A stretch of 64,000 bases of DNA from Thiohalobacter thiocyanaticus. Its GTDB lineage: Bacteria > Pseudomonadota > Gammaproteobacteria > Thiohalobacterales > Thiohalobacteraceae. The stretch is from positions 1-64,000 of the forward strand of contig NZ_AP018052.1 of the NCBI RefSeq assembly GCF_002356355.1, written 5' to 3'. The position numbers were made by a program, and so were the translations under genes. Below, one piece after another: positions 16,581 through 26,408 of the stretch; positions within the stretch are counted from its first letter, which is position 1, and every line of letters begins with the position of its first letter. The notes under the pieces were generated by a model. It did not search any database and was not told the origin of the DNA. It was given only the letters and a program-made list of their open reading frames with translations.

Positions 16581-17993
16581 TCAGTCGTCCGGGTGATAGA
16601 AGACCGAGGGCCATTTCACCTGCGGGATATCCCCGGCCCCGACAGGTTCGACCACGAAGTAGAAATCCTTCTTCTCGGGCTGGTTGGCATGCGGCCGCAT
16701 TCTCACCTTGACGAACAGCTGCAGCCGTTGATCCGGGTGCAGCACGATGTGTTCGAGCTGACCCAGATCGAGTTCCGCCCCGCCCAGTCCGCTGACATCG
16801 AGCCTGACCTCGTAACTGAGATCGGCCTTGTTGTTGAGCTTGATCTCATAACTGTTCTGGATCCGGCCATCGGAGAGGCGCACATACAGCGGCTGACGCA
16901 CCTGCGAGACGGAGATGTCCAGCGGCACCTGGTTCAGCATGCTGACGATCAGGGCCGTGGCTGCCGACAGCAGGATCACGCCGTAGCCGATGGTCTTGCC
17001 CTTGAGCAGGCGGGTCTTCTCGCCGTGCTGGGCCTTGTCGGAGGTGTACTTGATCAGCCCGCGCGGCCACTCCATGGAATCCATGATGGTGTCGCAGGCA
17101 TCGATGCACAGGGCGCAGGAGATGCACTGGTACTGCATCCCGTTGCGGATATCGATGCCGGTGGGACACACCTGCACGCAGTAGCCGCAGTCGATGCAGT
17201 CACCCACGCCCTGCGTCTGGCGTTCCTCGCGTGTCTTCAGGCCCTTGGCCACCTTGTGACGGCCGGCACTGCCCTCGCCGCGGGCCTCGTCATAGGCCAC
17301 GATCAGGGTGTCGCGGTCGAACATCGCCCCCTGGAAGCGGGCATAGGGGCACATGTAGGTGCAGACCTGCTCCCGTGCCAGCCCGGCCATGACATAGGTG
17401 GTCGCGGTCAGGAACAGGGTGGTGGCATAGGCGGGGAACGGCGCCTGGCCGGTGAAGAAGCCCGTGAACAGTTCCGGCGCATAGCCCCAGTAGAGGGTGA
17501 AGCTCAGACCGGTAAGGAAGGCCACCAGCAGCCACAACAGATGCGTGGTTCCCTTCTTGAGCAGTTTCCCGCCGCCCCAGGGCTGCTTGTCCAGACGGAT
17601 GCGCGCCGGACGCTCGCCCTGGACCAGGCGCTCGATCAGGATGTAGACATCGGTCCACAGGGTCTGGAAACAGAAGTAGCCGCAGAATACCCGCCCGGCG
17701 ATGCCGGTGACGAAGAACAGCAGGAAGGCCCCGATGACCAGGAAGCCGGCCAGCCAGAAGATGTCCTGGGCGTGGACGGTCAGATCGAACAGATAGAAAC
17801 GGCGGCCGTGGATGTCGAAGGACACGGCCTGCTGGGGACCGGCCACCCGATCCCATGGCAGCCAGGGGAGCAGGAAGTAGACACCGTAGGCCAGTGTCAG
17901 GATGCCCCATTTGAGGCGACGAAACCGCCCCTTGACCGAGCGGGGATAGATCGGTACGCGTTTCTGGTAGAGCTGGACGTCGGTTTCGGTCAT
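16581..17993 (-). CDS. ccoG: CcoG (RdxA/FixG) ferredoxin-like cupric reductase
   Basis: The 470-residue protein has several membrane helices, then two 4Fe-4S motifs: CIDCGYCVQVCPTG and CISCALCIDACD. A C-terminal immunoglobulin-like domain follows. The membrane part also shows RVFCGYFCFQT and CTYMCPYARFQ. CcoG reduces Cu(II) to Cu(I) for delivery to cbb3 oxidase. It lies between ccoP and ccoH in the usual order. Confidence 0.95.
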   Translation of the reverse strand: MTETDVQLYQKRVPIYPRSVKGRFRRLKWGILTLAYGVYFLLPWLPWDRVAGPQQAVSFDIHGRRFYLFDLTVHAQDIFWLAGFLVIGAFLLFFVTGIAGRVFCGYFCFQTLWTDVYILIERLVQGERPARIRLDKQPWGGGKLLKKGTTHLLWLLVAFLTGLSFTLYWGYAPELFTGFFTGQAPFPAYATTLFLTATTYVMAGLAREQVCTYMCPYARFQGAMFDRDTLIVAYDEARGEGSAGRHKVAKGLKTREERQTQGVGDCIDCGYCVQVCPTGIDIRNGMQYQCISCALCIDACDTIMDSMEWPRGLIKYTSDKAQHGEKTRLLKGKTIGYGVILLSAATALIVSMLNQVPLDISVSQVRQPLYVRLSDGRIQNSYEIKLNNKADLSYEVRLDVSGLGGAELDLGQLEHIVLHPDQRLQLFVKVRMRPHANQPEKKDFYFVVEPVGAGDIPQVKWPSVFYHPDD

Positions 17994-18067
17994 GGACGGA
18001 TAATGATGGCTCCCGGCCCCCGGCTGACGGCTGTCCGCCGCCGGCCGGCCGGATGCATCATCGGATG

Positions 18068-18997
18068 CTACTGCCCTCCGCCGAGTTCGTGCACGTAGAC
18101 GGTCAGCAGCTTGATTTCGTTGTCGCTGAGGCGCTCATCCCACGCCGGCATCACGCGCTCGATGCCATTCTCGACCACCTCACGCACCTCGGCAAGCTTG
18201 CCCTCGAGGCTGTCCTGGCCCGGCACATTGGCAACGGTCCAGATGCTGTCGGTGAGGTTGGCCGCACCCTGTGACTCCAGGCCGGTGCCTGCCTGCGTGT
18301 GGCAGTAGAAGCAGCCGCCTTCCTTGCCGTTGAAGATCTGCATGCCGCGCTGCGCCATGTCGCCGTCGACCTCGTGGCCGGACAGGCTGAGCACATAATG
18401 GGCCACGGCATCGATCTGGCCATCGTCCAGGCTGCGGCCGAAGGCCGGCATGAAGCCGTGACGGCCCTCGGTCAGGGTTGTTTCGATCTGCTCGACAGTG
18501 CCGCCCCACAGCCAGGCGTCATCGACCAGGTTGGGGAACAGGCCCATCACGCCGGCGCCGCCGGAGCCGTGGCAGGCCGCACAGTTGTCGCCGAACAGGC
18601 CCTTGGCCACGGCGCGGGTGAAGGCCAGCATTTCCTCGTCGGCCAGGATGTCGTCGTAGCTGGCGGCGGCGACCTTCTCCATATAGGCCTGCATCTTCTG
18701 CGCATCCTGGCCGCTCTGCATCTCCTTCATCAGCAGCGCCCGGGTATTCCAGTGCGTGGTGCGCTCCTCGCCGTTGACGGTATAGGTGATGGTGTTGGCC
18801 ACACCCTTGGTGTAGGACTCGCCCACCGGCCAGGCCGGATAGATGACCCAGTAGATCACGGCGAAGATCACCGTCAGATAAAAGCCCCACAGCCACCAGG
18901 TCGGCAGCGGGTTGTTGAACTCCTGCAGGTCACCGTCCCAGGAATGACCCGTGGTCTGTACTGCGCCCTGTTGCTTGTTCGCTTCACTCATCGTCAT
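18068..18997 (-). CDS. ccoP: cbb3 oxidase diheme subunit CcoP
   Basis: The 309-residue subunit has an N-terminal FixP-type helix (PTWWLWGFYLTVIFAVIYW) and two cytochrome c domains with CAACH and CFYCH. It takes electrons from soluble cytochromes and passes them to CcoO. The start overlaps the end of ccoQ by 14 bases. A second in-frame ATG lies two codons on. Confidence 0.95.
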   Translation of the reverse strand: MTMSEANKQQGAVQTTGHSWDGDLQEFNNPLPTWWLWGFYLTVIFAVIYWVIYPAWPVGESYTKGVANTITYTVNGEERTTHWNTRALLMKEMQSGQDAQKMQAYMEKVAAASYDDILADEEMLAFTRAVAKGLFGDNCAACHGSGGAGVMGLFPNLVDDAWLWGGTVEQIETTLTEGRHGFMPAFGRSLDDGQIDAVAHYVLSLSGHEVDGDMAQRGMQIFNGKEGGCFYCHTQAGTGLESQGAANLTDSIWTVANVPGQDSLEGKLAEVREVVENGIERVMPAWDERLSDNEIKLLTVYVHELGGGQ

Positions 18998-19190
18998 TTA
19001 CCTTGCGCTGCGTCCGGGACTCGTTTTCATCGTCCTCGAACGGGATGTACTTGTAGGATTCCAGCCGCTGCTTGCGCCGCTTGCCGGTGAACACGTAGAT
19101 GATGATGGCGCAGAAGGTCACGAAGAAGATCAGCAGAGCAACGATCTTGCTGTTCTCGAACTGACCGATCCAGCGCAGCAGTTCAGACAT
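18984..19190 (-). CDS. ccoQ: cbb3 oxidase subunit CcoQ
   Basis: The 68-residue protein has one membrane helix (VALLIFFVTFCAIIIYVFTG) followed by a basic then acidic tail. This is the usual CcoQ form, which stabilises the oxidase. Position between ccoO and ccoP supports it. Confidence 0.92.
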   Translation of the reverse strand: MSELLRWIGQFENSKIVALLIFFVTFCAIIIYVFTGKRRKQRLESYKYIPFEDDENESRTQRKVNDDE

Positions 19191-19212
19191 ATCGATTCAC
19201 CCGGCCAGTGCC

Positions 19213-19956
19213 TCAGCGGAACTCGGCGAAGTGGCCTTCCTCGTACTGACTGAAATCGACCAGCGTGCCGAGCATCTGTAGATAGGCGACCAGGGCATCC
19301 ATCTCGGTCAGCCGCGCGCGGTCACCGTCGAAGTTTCCGGCCTGGGCCTCGGCAATGAGATTCTGCTCGGCGGCGAGGATATTGAGCCTGTCGGCAGCCT
19401 CCCGGCCGAACTTCTCGACGTTGGCCTGGTATTCCTCCCGGGTCTCGGAGTAAGGCACGCCGGCCTTCTTCAGCGCCCGCATGCGGTCGGCGACGTCGGA
19501 GTATTCGAGCTCATTCTCCATCAGCCAGGGGTAACTGGGCATGATGGACTCGGGCACCACGTCACGCGGGTTGATCATGTGCGCGACATGCCACTCGTTG
19601 GAGTATTTGCCACCCACGCGCGCCAGGTCCGGGCCGGTGCGCTTGGAGCCCCACTGGAAGGGATGGTCGTACTGCGACTCGGCCGCCAGCGAGTAATGCC
19701 CGTAGCGCAGCATCTCGTCACGGAAGGGCCGGATCATCTGCGAATGACACAGGTAGCAGCCTTCGCGCTGGTAGATATCACGCCCGCGCAGTTCCAGCGG
19801 CGTGTAGGGGCGCACGCCCTCGACCTTCTCGATGGTGTTCTTGATATAGAACAGCGGCACGATCTCCACCAGGCCGCCGATGCTGATCACCACCATGGTC
19901 AGTGCGATCAGAAGGCCGGCATTGATCTCGATGCTTTCGTGTTTGAAGAAGCTCAT
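19213..19956 (-). CDS. ccoO: cbb3 oxidase monoheme subunit CcoO
   Basis: The 247-residue subunit has an N-terminal helix ([20 protein letters not shown]) and one haem site in [13 protein letters not shown], the CcoO signature. The C-terminal half ends in [14 protein letters not shown]. It passes electrons from CcoP to the CcoN centre. It lies 26 bases after ccoN. Confidence 0.96.
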   Translation of the reverse strand: MSFFKHESIEINAGLLIALTMVVISIGGLVEIVPLFYIKNTIEKVEGVRPYTPLELRGRDIYQREGCYLCHSQMIRPFRDEMLRYGHYSLAAESQYDHPFQWGSKRTGPDLARVGGKYSNEWHVAHMINPRDVVPESIMPSYPWLMENELEYSDVADRMRALKKAGVPYSETREEYQANVEKFGREAADRLNILAAEQNLIAEAQAGNFDGDRARLTEMDALVAYLQMLGTLVDFSQYEEGHFAEFR

Positions 19957-19982
19957 TGTTCAAAACTCTCCGCTGCTCTATA

Positions 19983-21443
19983 TCAGGCGCGTGCCAGCTT
20001 GGACGCGATCTTGGCCTCGATGGCGGCCTGCTCGACCTTGGCCTGACGAATGGTCATGGCGATATTGATGGCCATCAGTACGACACCGCTGACGAAGAAG
20101 GCGCCACCCAGTGCACGCACCACATAGGGCTTGTGCAGGAAGGTCACCGTCTCGATGAAGGTGTAGGCCAGGGTGCCGAACTGGTCGTCGAAGGCGCGCA
20201 GCAGCAGGCCCTGACCGATGCCGGCCACCCACATGGCGGTGATGTAGAGCACGATGCCGATGGTGGCCAGGAAGAAGTGGGCATAGACCAGGCGCAGGCT
20301 CCACAGTTTGGTGTCATACAGGCGCGGCACCATGTGATAGAGCGAGCCGAAGGAGATCAGCGCCACCCATCCCAATGCGCCGGAGTGCACATGGCCGATG
20401 GTCCAGTCAGTGTAATGCGACAGCGCATTCACGCTCTTCAGCGACATCAGCGGACCCTCGAAGGTCGACATGCCGTAGAAGGACAGTGCGGTGATCATGA
20501 ACAGCATGATCGGGTCGGTGCGCAGTTTGTGCCAGGCGCCGGACAGGGTCATGATGCCGTTGATCATGCCGCCCCAGGACGGCAGCAGCAGCATCACGGA
20601 GAAGGTTGCGGCCAGAGTGGAGGTCCAGTCCGGCAGCGCGGTCCAGTGCAGGTGGTGCGCGCCCACCCACATGTAGAGGAAGGCCAGCGCCCAGAAGTGG
20701 ATGATGGACAGGCGGTAGGAGTACACCGGGCGCCCGGCCTGCTTGGGCACGAAGTAGTACATCATGCCCAGGAAAGCGGCGGTGAGGAAAAAGCCGACGG
20801 CGTTGTGGCCGTACCACCACTGGGTCATGGCGTCCTGCACGCCGGAGAACAGCGAGTAGGACTTGAGGCTGAACAGGTTCACCGGGATGGCCAGGTTGTT
20901 GAAGATGTGCAGGATCGCAGTGGCCAGGATGAAGGAGATGTAGAACCAGTTGGCCACGTAGATGTGCGGCTGGGAGCGCCGCCGCAGGGTCTGCACATAG
21001 ACCCAGAAATAGGCCACCCAGGTCAGGGTGATCAGGATGTCGATGGGCCATTCGAACTCGGCGTATTCACGCGACTGGGTGATGCCGAACATGTAGCTGA
21101 GCGCGCCCAGGCCGACCGACAGCTGCCAGCCCCAGAAGGTGAAGTTGGCGAGACCGTCGCCGTACAGGCGGGCCTGGCTGGTGCGCTGCACCACATAATA
21201 GGAAGTCGCGAACAGGGCGCTGCCGCCGAAGCCGAAGATCACCAGGGTGGTATGCACCGGACGCAGACGGCCGAAGGTGATCTCGGGGATGTTGAAATTC
21301 AGGAAGGGATAGGCCAGTTCCAGCGCGGCGTACAGTCCGGCAGCCATGCCCAGCACGCCCCAGACCAGGGCCATGATGGAGAATTTCTTGATAATCGCAT
21401 AGTTGTACTGCTGCTGCGTACCCACTGCTGCACTCTGCGCCAT
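19983..21443 (-). CDS. ccoN: cbb3 oxidase catalytic subunit CcoN
   Basis: The catalytic subunit has 486 residues from [12 protein letters not shown], which has GAGG at good distance. A GTG 12 codons upstream (21479) is less likely. It has about twelve helices and the haem and copper histidine regions, including [13 protein letters not shown]-type and [19 protein letters not shown] segments. CcoN reduces oxygen with high affinity and pumps protons, supporting microaerobic life. It is the first gene of the ccoNOQPGHI operon. I saw no good FNR box ahead of it. Confidence 0.95.
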   Translation of the reverse strand: MAQSAAVGTQQQYNYAIIKKFSIMALVWGVLGMAAGLYAALELAYPFLNFNIPEITFGRLRPVHTTLVIFGFGGSALFATSYYVVQRTSQARLYGDGLANFTFWGWQLSVGLGALSYMFGITQSREYAEFEWPIDILITLTWVAYFWVYVQTLRRRSQPHIYVANWFYISFILATAILHIFNNLAIPVNLFSLKSYSLFSGVQDAMTQWWYGHNAVGFFLTAAFLGMMYYFVPKQAGRPVYSYRLSIIHFWALAFLYMWVGAHHLHWTALPDWTSTLAATFSVMLLLPSWGGMINGIMTLSGAWHKLRTDPIMLFMITALSFYGMSTFEGPLMSLKSVNALSHYTDWTIGHVHSGALGWVALISFGSLYHMVPRLYDTKLWSLRLVYAHFFLATIGIVLYITAMWVAGIGQGLLLRAFDDQFGTLAYTFIETVTFLHKPYVVRALGGAFFVSGVVLMAINIAMTIRQAKVEQAAIEAKIASKLARA

Positions 21444-21483
21444 GACTCGCCTCGTTGCTACCTGTTGGAATTCCGGCACGAGG

Positions 21484-21524
21484 GCCCGTGCCCGAGGAAA
21501 TTGCGGTGCCCGTGCCCGAGGAAA
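21484..21524. repeat. Two direct copies of a 17-base unit in the ccoN leader
   Basis: GCCCGTGCCCGAGGAAA occurs at 21484-21500 and again at 21508-21524, a 24-base period. It lies just upstream of ccoN and could be regulatory or a chance duplication. The wider gap 21444-21922 contains no gene. Confidence 0.6.
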
Positions 21525-21827
21525 ATATCAGGACATTCTAATATGACGGCACTCCCTGACGCAAGATTCGTATGGGATTTGCCGCACCCATGTCCCGTAG
21601 TTGCGCCCTGATCCAAGCGCAGAACGCTAGGCTCCAGTATCGGACGAAATTCTGAAAAATCGAGTACGGAAGCCGCTGGAGGGACGCCGGGGACAGCCGG
21701 CTTATTCCCCCGGCCGGCGGCAGCGGCCGGGGATCACTGCCCGGAACGGTGTCAACGCACTGATCCCGGACGGGTTTCGGTTCAGCCCGGAAGACCGCCC
21801 AGGGTCTGCCACAGGCCGGGCAGTCCA

Positions 21828-21910
21828 GTAGGTCGGATTAGCCTGAAGGGCGTAATCCGACATCAGGCCGCGGCGCCCGTCGGGTTACGCTTACGCTAAC
21901 CCGACCTACG
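21828..21910. repeat. GTAGGTCGGGTTA-type palindromic repeat
   Basis: The outer arms (GTAGGTCGG and CCGACCTAC) and inner copies of the TCGGRTTACG motif form a long imperfect hairpin between ccoN and cyoE, which are both on the minus strand. The same family recurs near 31.7, 45.7 and 58.2 kb. Confidence 0.8.
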
Positions 21911-21922
21911 GAAGCTGTTGGC

Positions 21923-22840
21923 TCAGACGACGAGGCTGCGCCACAGGCCGGGCAGGTGGTGGTCCAGCAGCAGCAGGGCGAAGATGCCCATGAGATAGAG
22001 GATGGAATACCCGAAGGCGGGCATGGCCGCGGCATCGCTGCGCATCAGCCGCAGGGCGTGATACAGGAACCCGCCGCCCAGGGCCAGCGCCCCCACCAGA
22101 TAGAGCATGCCGCTCATGTGGGTGGCATAGGGCAGCACGCTCACCGCCACCAGCAGCACGGTGTAGAGCAGCACCTGAACGCGGGTGAAATCCACGCCGT
22201 GGGTGACCGGCAGCATGGGGATGTTCACCCTGGCATATTCGCTGCGGCGATGAATGGCCAGGGCCCAGAAGTGCGGCGGCGTCCAGACGAACACGATCAG
22301 GAACAGCAGCAGCGCATGCGGGTCGACCTGACCGGTCACCGCGGTCCAGCCCAGCACCGGCGGCGCGGCGCCGGCGGCCCCGCCGATGACGATGTTCTGC
22401 GGCGTGGCCCGTTTCAGATACAGGGTATAGATGACGGCATAGCCGATCAGCGACAGGAAGGTCAGCACCGCGGTCAGCGGGTTGACCAGCAGCCACAGCA
22501 TGGCCAGTCCGGCGCTGCCCAGGGCGAGCGCGAAGTACAGGCAGTTGCGCGGATTCATGTGGCCGGTGGGCAGGGGCCGGTTCTGGGTGCGCGCCATGCA
22601 GGCATCGACCTTGTGATCGACCAGGTGATTGAGCGCGGCGGCCGAGGCCGCGGCCATGCCGATGCCCAGGCTGCCGAAGACCAGGGCATCGAGCGGCACC
22701 AGCCCCGGCGTGGCCATGAACATCCCCACCACCGCGGTGAACACGATGAGGGCGACCACCTTGAGCTTGCACAGGCCCAGATAGTCGCGCCAGGCCGCCC
22801 CTTCGGCCTGCAGGCTTGTCAGCACGTTGACGTTTGCCAC
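21923..22840 (-). CDS. cyoE: Protoheme IX farnesyltransferase
   Basis: The 305-residue UbiA-type membrane prenyltransferase makes haem O from haem B. It shows the Asp-rich site in [20 protein letters not shown] and the HFWALAIHR region of this subfamily. It starts at GTG after GGAGAG. It belongs with the caa3 cluster upstream. The haem A synthase gene (ctaA) often found between surf1 and cyoE is not here. Confidence 0.95.
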   Translation of the reverse strand: MANVNVLTSLQAEGAAWRDYLGLCKLKVVALIVFTAVVGMFMATPGLVPLDALVFGSLGIGMAAASAAALNHLVDHKVDACMARTQNRPLPTGHMNPRNCLYFALALGSAGLAMLWLLVNPLTAVLTFLSLIGYAVIYTLYLKRATPQNIVIGGAAGAAPPVLGWTAVTGQVDPHALLLFLIVFVWTPPHFWALAIHRRSEYARVNIPMLPVTHGVDFTRVQVLLYTVLLVAVSVLPYATHMSGMLYLVGALALGGGFLYHALRLMRSDAAAMPAFGYSILYLMGIFALLLLDHHLPGLWRSLVV

Positions 22841-22889
22841 TTGTCTCTCCCCCGGTGTTGGTTGCGCCCCGCCATGCAGGCGGTGTCAT

Positions 22890-23516
22890 TCATCCTACGT
22901 AGGATATCCGCAGCAGACGCTCCAGATCCTCGATCATCCCCGCGGGCTCGGCCTGCAGCGGGTATTCCATCATCAACTGACCCAGTGGATCGATCAGATA
23001 GACCCGGCCGGCCGCCGGGAAGGGCGTCAGTGCAGCCGCCCCCTGCTGCCGCGGCCGCGCGATCTGCATGCCCGGATAGTGCCCCCGGGCCTCGCGCGCC
23101 CAGTCGGGCGTGACCGGCTCGGCCAGCAGCAGCAGCCGTTGCACCCGGTCGATGTTCTTGCCCTGCGCCAGCCGCACCTGGCGCAGCTTGTACAGGGTGT
23201 TGTAGCAGGTCTCGTCGCAGGCACCGCGGTGCAGATAAACCAGGGTCCAGTCATCGGCCAGCCGCGCCGGGTCGAAGGCCTCGCCATCCAGACCCACCAG
23301 CCCCTGCAGTTCGACCGGCCGTACCGGCTGGATCAGGGTGCCGTGATTGGCCGAGGCCTGCGGCACCCAGTCACCGGCAAAGTTCATCACCCAGGCCACC
23401 ACCAGCGGCAGGGCAAAGAACGCAAAAATCAGCACCAGGACCAGGCGGCCGCGTCGCGGTGAGGCCGCATCCGCGGGATTGTTCGCCATCGTTCCGGACT
23501 CCATCACACCACTCAT
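22890..23516 (-). CDS. SCO-like membrane-anchored thioredoxin-fold protein
   Basis: The 208-residue protein has one N-terminal helix (LVLVLIFAFFALPLVVAW) and a periplasmic domain with CDETC, the copper-binding CxxxC of SCO proteins, after WTLVYLHRGA. It ends with a strand (AAGRVYLIDPLGQLMMEYP) also as in SCO. Such genes between surf1 and cyoE are common in gammaproteobacterial oxidase clusters and probably help CuA site assembly. The start overlaps surf1 by four bases; an ATG at 23489 is also possible. The distal SCO histidine is not obvious. Confidence 0.78.
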   Translation of the reverse strand: MSGVMESGTMANNPADAASPRRGRLVLVLIFAFFALPLVVAWVMNFAGDWVPQASANHGTLIQPVRPVELQGLVGLDGEAFDPARLADDWTLVYLHRGACDETCYNTLYKLRQVRLAQGKNIDRVQRLLLLAEPVTPDWAREARGHYPGMQIARPRQQGAAALTPFPAAGRVYLIDPLGQLMMEYPLQAEPAGMIEDLERLLRISYVG

Positions 23517-24262
23517 TCTCTGTCTGCTCCGTCTTCAGCGGGCCGCCGTACGGCCCAGTAGAACAGAATCACCAGGGCCAGGGCCAGGGCGAACCACTGC
23601 ACGGCATAGCCCACATGCCGCGCGGGACCGAACCGCTCCGGGATCGGCGCCCACTGGCGCACGAAACCGTCTGACTGCGCCGGATCGAGCAGCAGTATCA
23701 GCGGCAGCAGACGCGCATCCAGCTGCCGCGACTGCAGTTCGAAATCGATCTGCTGCAGCACCTTGGGCCACCCCGGCGCGCGGGCCTCGCCTTCGCCGAG
23801 GCTGAAGGGGTCCTCGGGCGGATAATCGATCATGCCCTCCACCGTAATGACGCCCTCGCTCTGCACCGGCAATGGCGGCAGATCGGCGCGGGTCCGGCCC
23901 TGCGGCACCCAGCCCCGGTTGACCAGCACCGCCGCATCCGTGTGGGCCAGGCGCAGCGGTGTCAGCACCTGGTAACCGGCCCGGCCCTGATGCACCCGGT
24001 TGTCCAGCAGAAACTGGTGCGCCGGATCGTAGCGCCCGCGGACCCAGGCCTGGCGGTATCGCAGTTCCGGCTCCAGCCTCACCGCGGCATCCAGCCGGAC
24101 TGCGGCCTGCTGCGGTCGGTGTTCGTATTCCTCCAGCAGCGCGCGCTTCTGCTCGGCCCGGTCCAGCTGCCAGAAGCCCAACCCCACCAGCAGGACCAGC
24201 AGGACGGCGACAATCAGGCTGGGCCACAGGCCGGGACGGAAGGCGCGGCGCTCCGGCCTCAC
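23513..24262 (-). CDS. SURF1-family oxidase assembly protein
   Basis: The 249-residue protein has two membrane helices at the ends (LIVAVLLVLLVGLGFWQLDR and HVGYAVQWFALALALVILFY) around a periplasmic domain with VLVNRGWVPQGRTR. This is the SURF1 layout. SURF1 helps insert haem A into subunit I of aa3/caa3 oxidases. It lies convergent to the DUF2909 gene. Confidence 0.93.
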   Translation of the reverse strand: MRPERRAFRPGLWPSLIVAVLLVLLVGLGFWQLDRAEQKRALLEEYEHRPQQAAVRLDAAVRLEPELRYRQAWVRGRYDPAHQFLLDNRVHQGRAGYQVLTPLRLAHTDAAVLVNRGWVPQGRTRADLPPLPVQSEGVITVEGMIDYPPEDPFSLGEGEARAPGWPKVLQQIDFELQSRQLDARLLPLILLLDPAQSDGFVRQWAPIPERFGPARHVGYAVQWFALALALVILFYWAVRRPAEDGADRE

Positions 24263-24369
24263 TCGCCCCGTCCGCGCGCCGGCGTGTATACTGAACCGCC
24301 CCGCCGCTGCGCTCGTGCGCCTGCGGCCTGGCTTACATCAAACCCGGCTATACAGGGCGCCTTCATTCC

Positions 24370-24633
24370 ATGCTTCCAAAACTGTTCATCGTACTGGTGC
24401 TGCTCGTCATTCTCGGCAGCCTGGCCAGCGGCCTCGTATTTCTGATCAGGGACAGGGGCGGTTCGGACCGCACCGTCAAGGCGCTGACCTGGCGCATCGG
24501 CCTGTCCATCACCCTGTTCCTGCTGCTGATGCTGGGCTACGCCACCGGGGTGCTGCAGCCCCACGGTGTCTATCCGCAGCCACCCGCAGAGGCTGTGCAG
24601 GACCATGCACCCGGCCCGGGGGAGCGGCCGTAA
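24370..24633 (+). CDS. DUF2909 twin-transmembrane protein
   Basis: This is an 87-residue protein with two helices (LFIVLVLLVILGSLASGLVF and LSITLFLLLMLGYATGVL) and a proline-rich tail. DUF2909 proteins sit in caa3 oxidase clusters between coxC and surf1, usually on the opposite strand as here. Their function is not known; an assembly role is likely from context. Confidence 0.85.
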   Translation: MLPKLFIVLVLLVILGSLASGLVFLIRDRGGSDRTVKALTWRIGLSITLFLLLMLGYATGVLQPHGVYPQPPAEAVQDHAPGPGERP

Positions 24634-24708
24634 AACCGCCACGGAATCAATGAACAACACCAACTGGCTTGCCGCGCCTTGCCGTGGCCATGATCCCGAT
24701 CAGCCGCC

Positions 24709-25569
24709 TCAGAGCCAGTAGACGAACACGAACAGCCCCAGCCATACCACGTCCACGAAGTGCCAGTACCAGGCCACCGCCTCGAAGGCGAAGTGGCGGT
24801 CGGGCGTGAAGTGTCCCTTGATGCTGCGCAGCATGATGATGGCCAGCATGATGGCACCGATGGTGACATGCATGCCGTGGAAACCCGTGAGCATGTAGAA
24901 GGTGGAACCGTACACGCCCGACTCCAGGGTCAGGTTCAGATCGGAGTAGGCATGGCCGTACTCATAGGCCTGCAGCCCGATGAAGAGAAAACCCAGGGCG
25001 ACCGTGGCGAACAGCCAGCCCACCAGCGCACCGCGGTTGTTCTTCTTCAGCGCCCAGTGGGCAAAGGTCACGGTCACGCCGGAGGTCAGCAGGATCAGGG
25101 TGTTGATCGCGGGAATGCCCCAGGCACCCACGGTCTCGAAGACCCCGCCCATGGCGCCCGGGCCATTGGTGGGCCAGGCGGCGGAATATCCCTCCCAGAG
25201 CAGCGCATGGGTGCTGGCATCCTCGCCGCCCAGCCACGGCACGGACAGTATCCGGGCATAGAACAGGGCGCCGAAGAAGGCGGCGAAGAACATCACCTCG
25301 GAGAAGATGAACCAGCCCATACCCCAGCGGAAGGACTTGTCGACCTGCTCGTTGTACATGTGGGATTCGCTTTCCCGGATCACGGTGCCGAACCAGCCGA
25401 ACATCATGATCAGCACGATGGCGATGCCGGCGAACATCGTGCTCAGCCCGATGTCCGAACCGTTGAGGTGCATCGCAAAGCCGACCACCAGGGTGGTCAG
25501 ACCCACGGACCCCACCAGCGGCCAGTGACTGCCGTGGGGGACATAGTAGCCGCCATGTGCTTCAGTCAT
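24709..25569 (-). CDS. coxC: Cytochrome c oxidase subunit III
   Basis: The 286-residue, seven-helix protein has the subunit III pattern (GWFIFSEVMFFAAFFGALFY, GFHGMHVTIGAIML, and AVAWYWHFVDVVWLGLF at the end). It stabilises the caa3 oxidase and its proton uptake. It follows ctaG at 68 bases on the same strand. Confidence 0.95.
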   Translation of the reverse strand: MTEAHGGYYVPHGSHWPLVGSVGLTTLVVGFAMHLNGSDIGLSTMFAGIAIVLIMMFGWFGTVIRESESHMYNEQVDKSFRWGMGWFIFSEVMFFAAFFGALFYARILSVPWLGGEDASTHALLWEGYSAAWPTNGPGAMGGVFETVGAWGIPAINTLILLTSGVTVTFAHWALKKNNRGALVGWLFATVALGFLFIGLQAYEYGHAYSDLNLTLESGVYGSTFYMLTGFHGMHVTIGAIMLAIIMLRSIKGHFTPDRHFAFEAVAWYWHFVDVVWLGLFVFVYWL

Positions 25570-25637
25570 ACCTCAATCCTCTCTGGTTTATTCAGCAATT
25601 TGTTTTTTTGTTCCGAGCATCCAGTACATGGACCCTG

Positions 25638-26237
25638 TCAGTTTGTCTGCGTCGACGGATGCACCGCCTCCAACCCCTTCGGCGCGGCCGCCGTACGCGC
25701 CCCGGTATCGAAAAAGGTGTAGGACAGGGTCAGTTCGTTGTGCTTGTCCGACAGTTCCGGATCCACCATGAATCGCACCGGCATCCAGCGCCCCTCGTCG
25801 GCGCCGAACCTCTGCTCGGTGAAACAGAAGCACTCGGTCTTGTGGAAGTGCTTTGCCGCCAGCCCCGGTGCGACGCTGGGCACGGCATGGGCAACCACCT
25901 CCCTGCCGCTGTTGTTGTGCGCATAGAACCTGACCGTATAGGCCTTGCCCGGCTGCACCTGCATCTTGTTCACCTCGGGCCGGAACTCCCAGGGCATGGC
26001 CTGATTGAGATTGGCGATGAACTCCACGGTAACCGTTCGATCGCTGTCGATCCGGCTTTCCTGCAACGTCTGCGCCGGCCCGTCCGCGGTCTTGCCGTTC
26101 AGCCCGGTGATATCGCAGAACACGTTGTAGAAGGGCACCATGGCGAAGCCGAAGCCGAACATGCCGACGGTCACGAACAGCATGCGGCGCAGGGTACGCC
26201 GGGTGGCCTGCTGGCGCGGGTCGTCCTGCGTGCTCAT
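25638..26237 (-). CDS. ctaG: Cytochrome c oxidase assembly protein CtaG (Cox11)
   Basis: The 199-residue copper chaperone has one N-terminal helix (MLFVTVGMFGFGFAMVPFY) and the metal site TECFCFTEQRF, the Cox11 signature. It delivers copper to CuB of subunit I. Its start overlaps the stop of the 39-residue membrane protein upstream. Confidence 0.95.
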   Translation of the reverse strand: MSTQDDPRQQATRRTLRRMLFVTVGMFGFGFAMVPFYNVFCDITGLNGKTADGPAQTLQESRIDSDRTVTVEFIANLNQAMPWEFRPEVNKMQVQPGKAYTVRFYAHNNSGREVVAHAVPSVAPGLAAKHFHKTECFCFTEQRFGADEGRWMPVRFMVDPELSDKHNELTLSYTFFDTGARTAAAPKGLEAVHPSTQTN

Positions 26238-26353
26238 TGCGCGCTTCCCGCCGTGGTCCAGACAAAACCGACGAAGACCCCCAGCGCGATCAGCGCCAGG
26301 ATCAACGCCAGACGGATGTTGCTGCGTTTCTGTTGTGGTGTCTGCTGCGACAT
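26234..26353 (-). CDS. 39-residue single-helix membrane protein between coxA and ctaG
   Basis: The frame begins ATG (26353), has a polar start (MSQQTPQQKRSNIR) and one helix (LALILALIALGVFVGFVW), and ends TTAGSAQ. Its TGA overlaps the ctaG ATG by four bases. Small single-helix proteins at this place are common in gammaproteobacterial caa3 clusters and may be a minor subunit or assembly factor. It has no recognised domain; the position, overlap and clean helix make it likely to be real. Confidence 0.75.
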   Translation of the reverse strand: MSQQTPQQKRSNIRLALILALIALGVFVGFVWTTAGSAQ

Positions 26354-26408
26354 TTACACCTCGCGGCGCGGAACCGGCGCGGACACCTCTGTCCGCGCCG
26401 GCCCTGCC

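Noticed and set aside
15453-18098. Long plus-strand open frame of about 880 codons opposite ccoI-ccoH-ccoG
   Set aside because: It is antisense to three clear genes, is rich in His, Gln, Gly and Arg without domains, and arises from high GC codon bias.
21601-21616. Possible FNR-type box (TTGCGCCCTGATCCAA) upstream of ccoN
   Set aside because: The spacing and half-sites differ from TTGAT-N4-ATCAA, so it is not a convincing FNR site.
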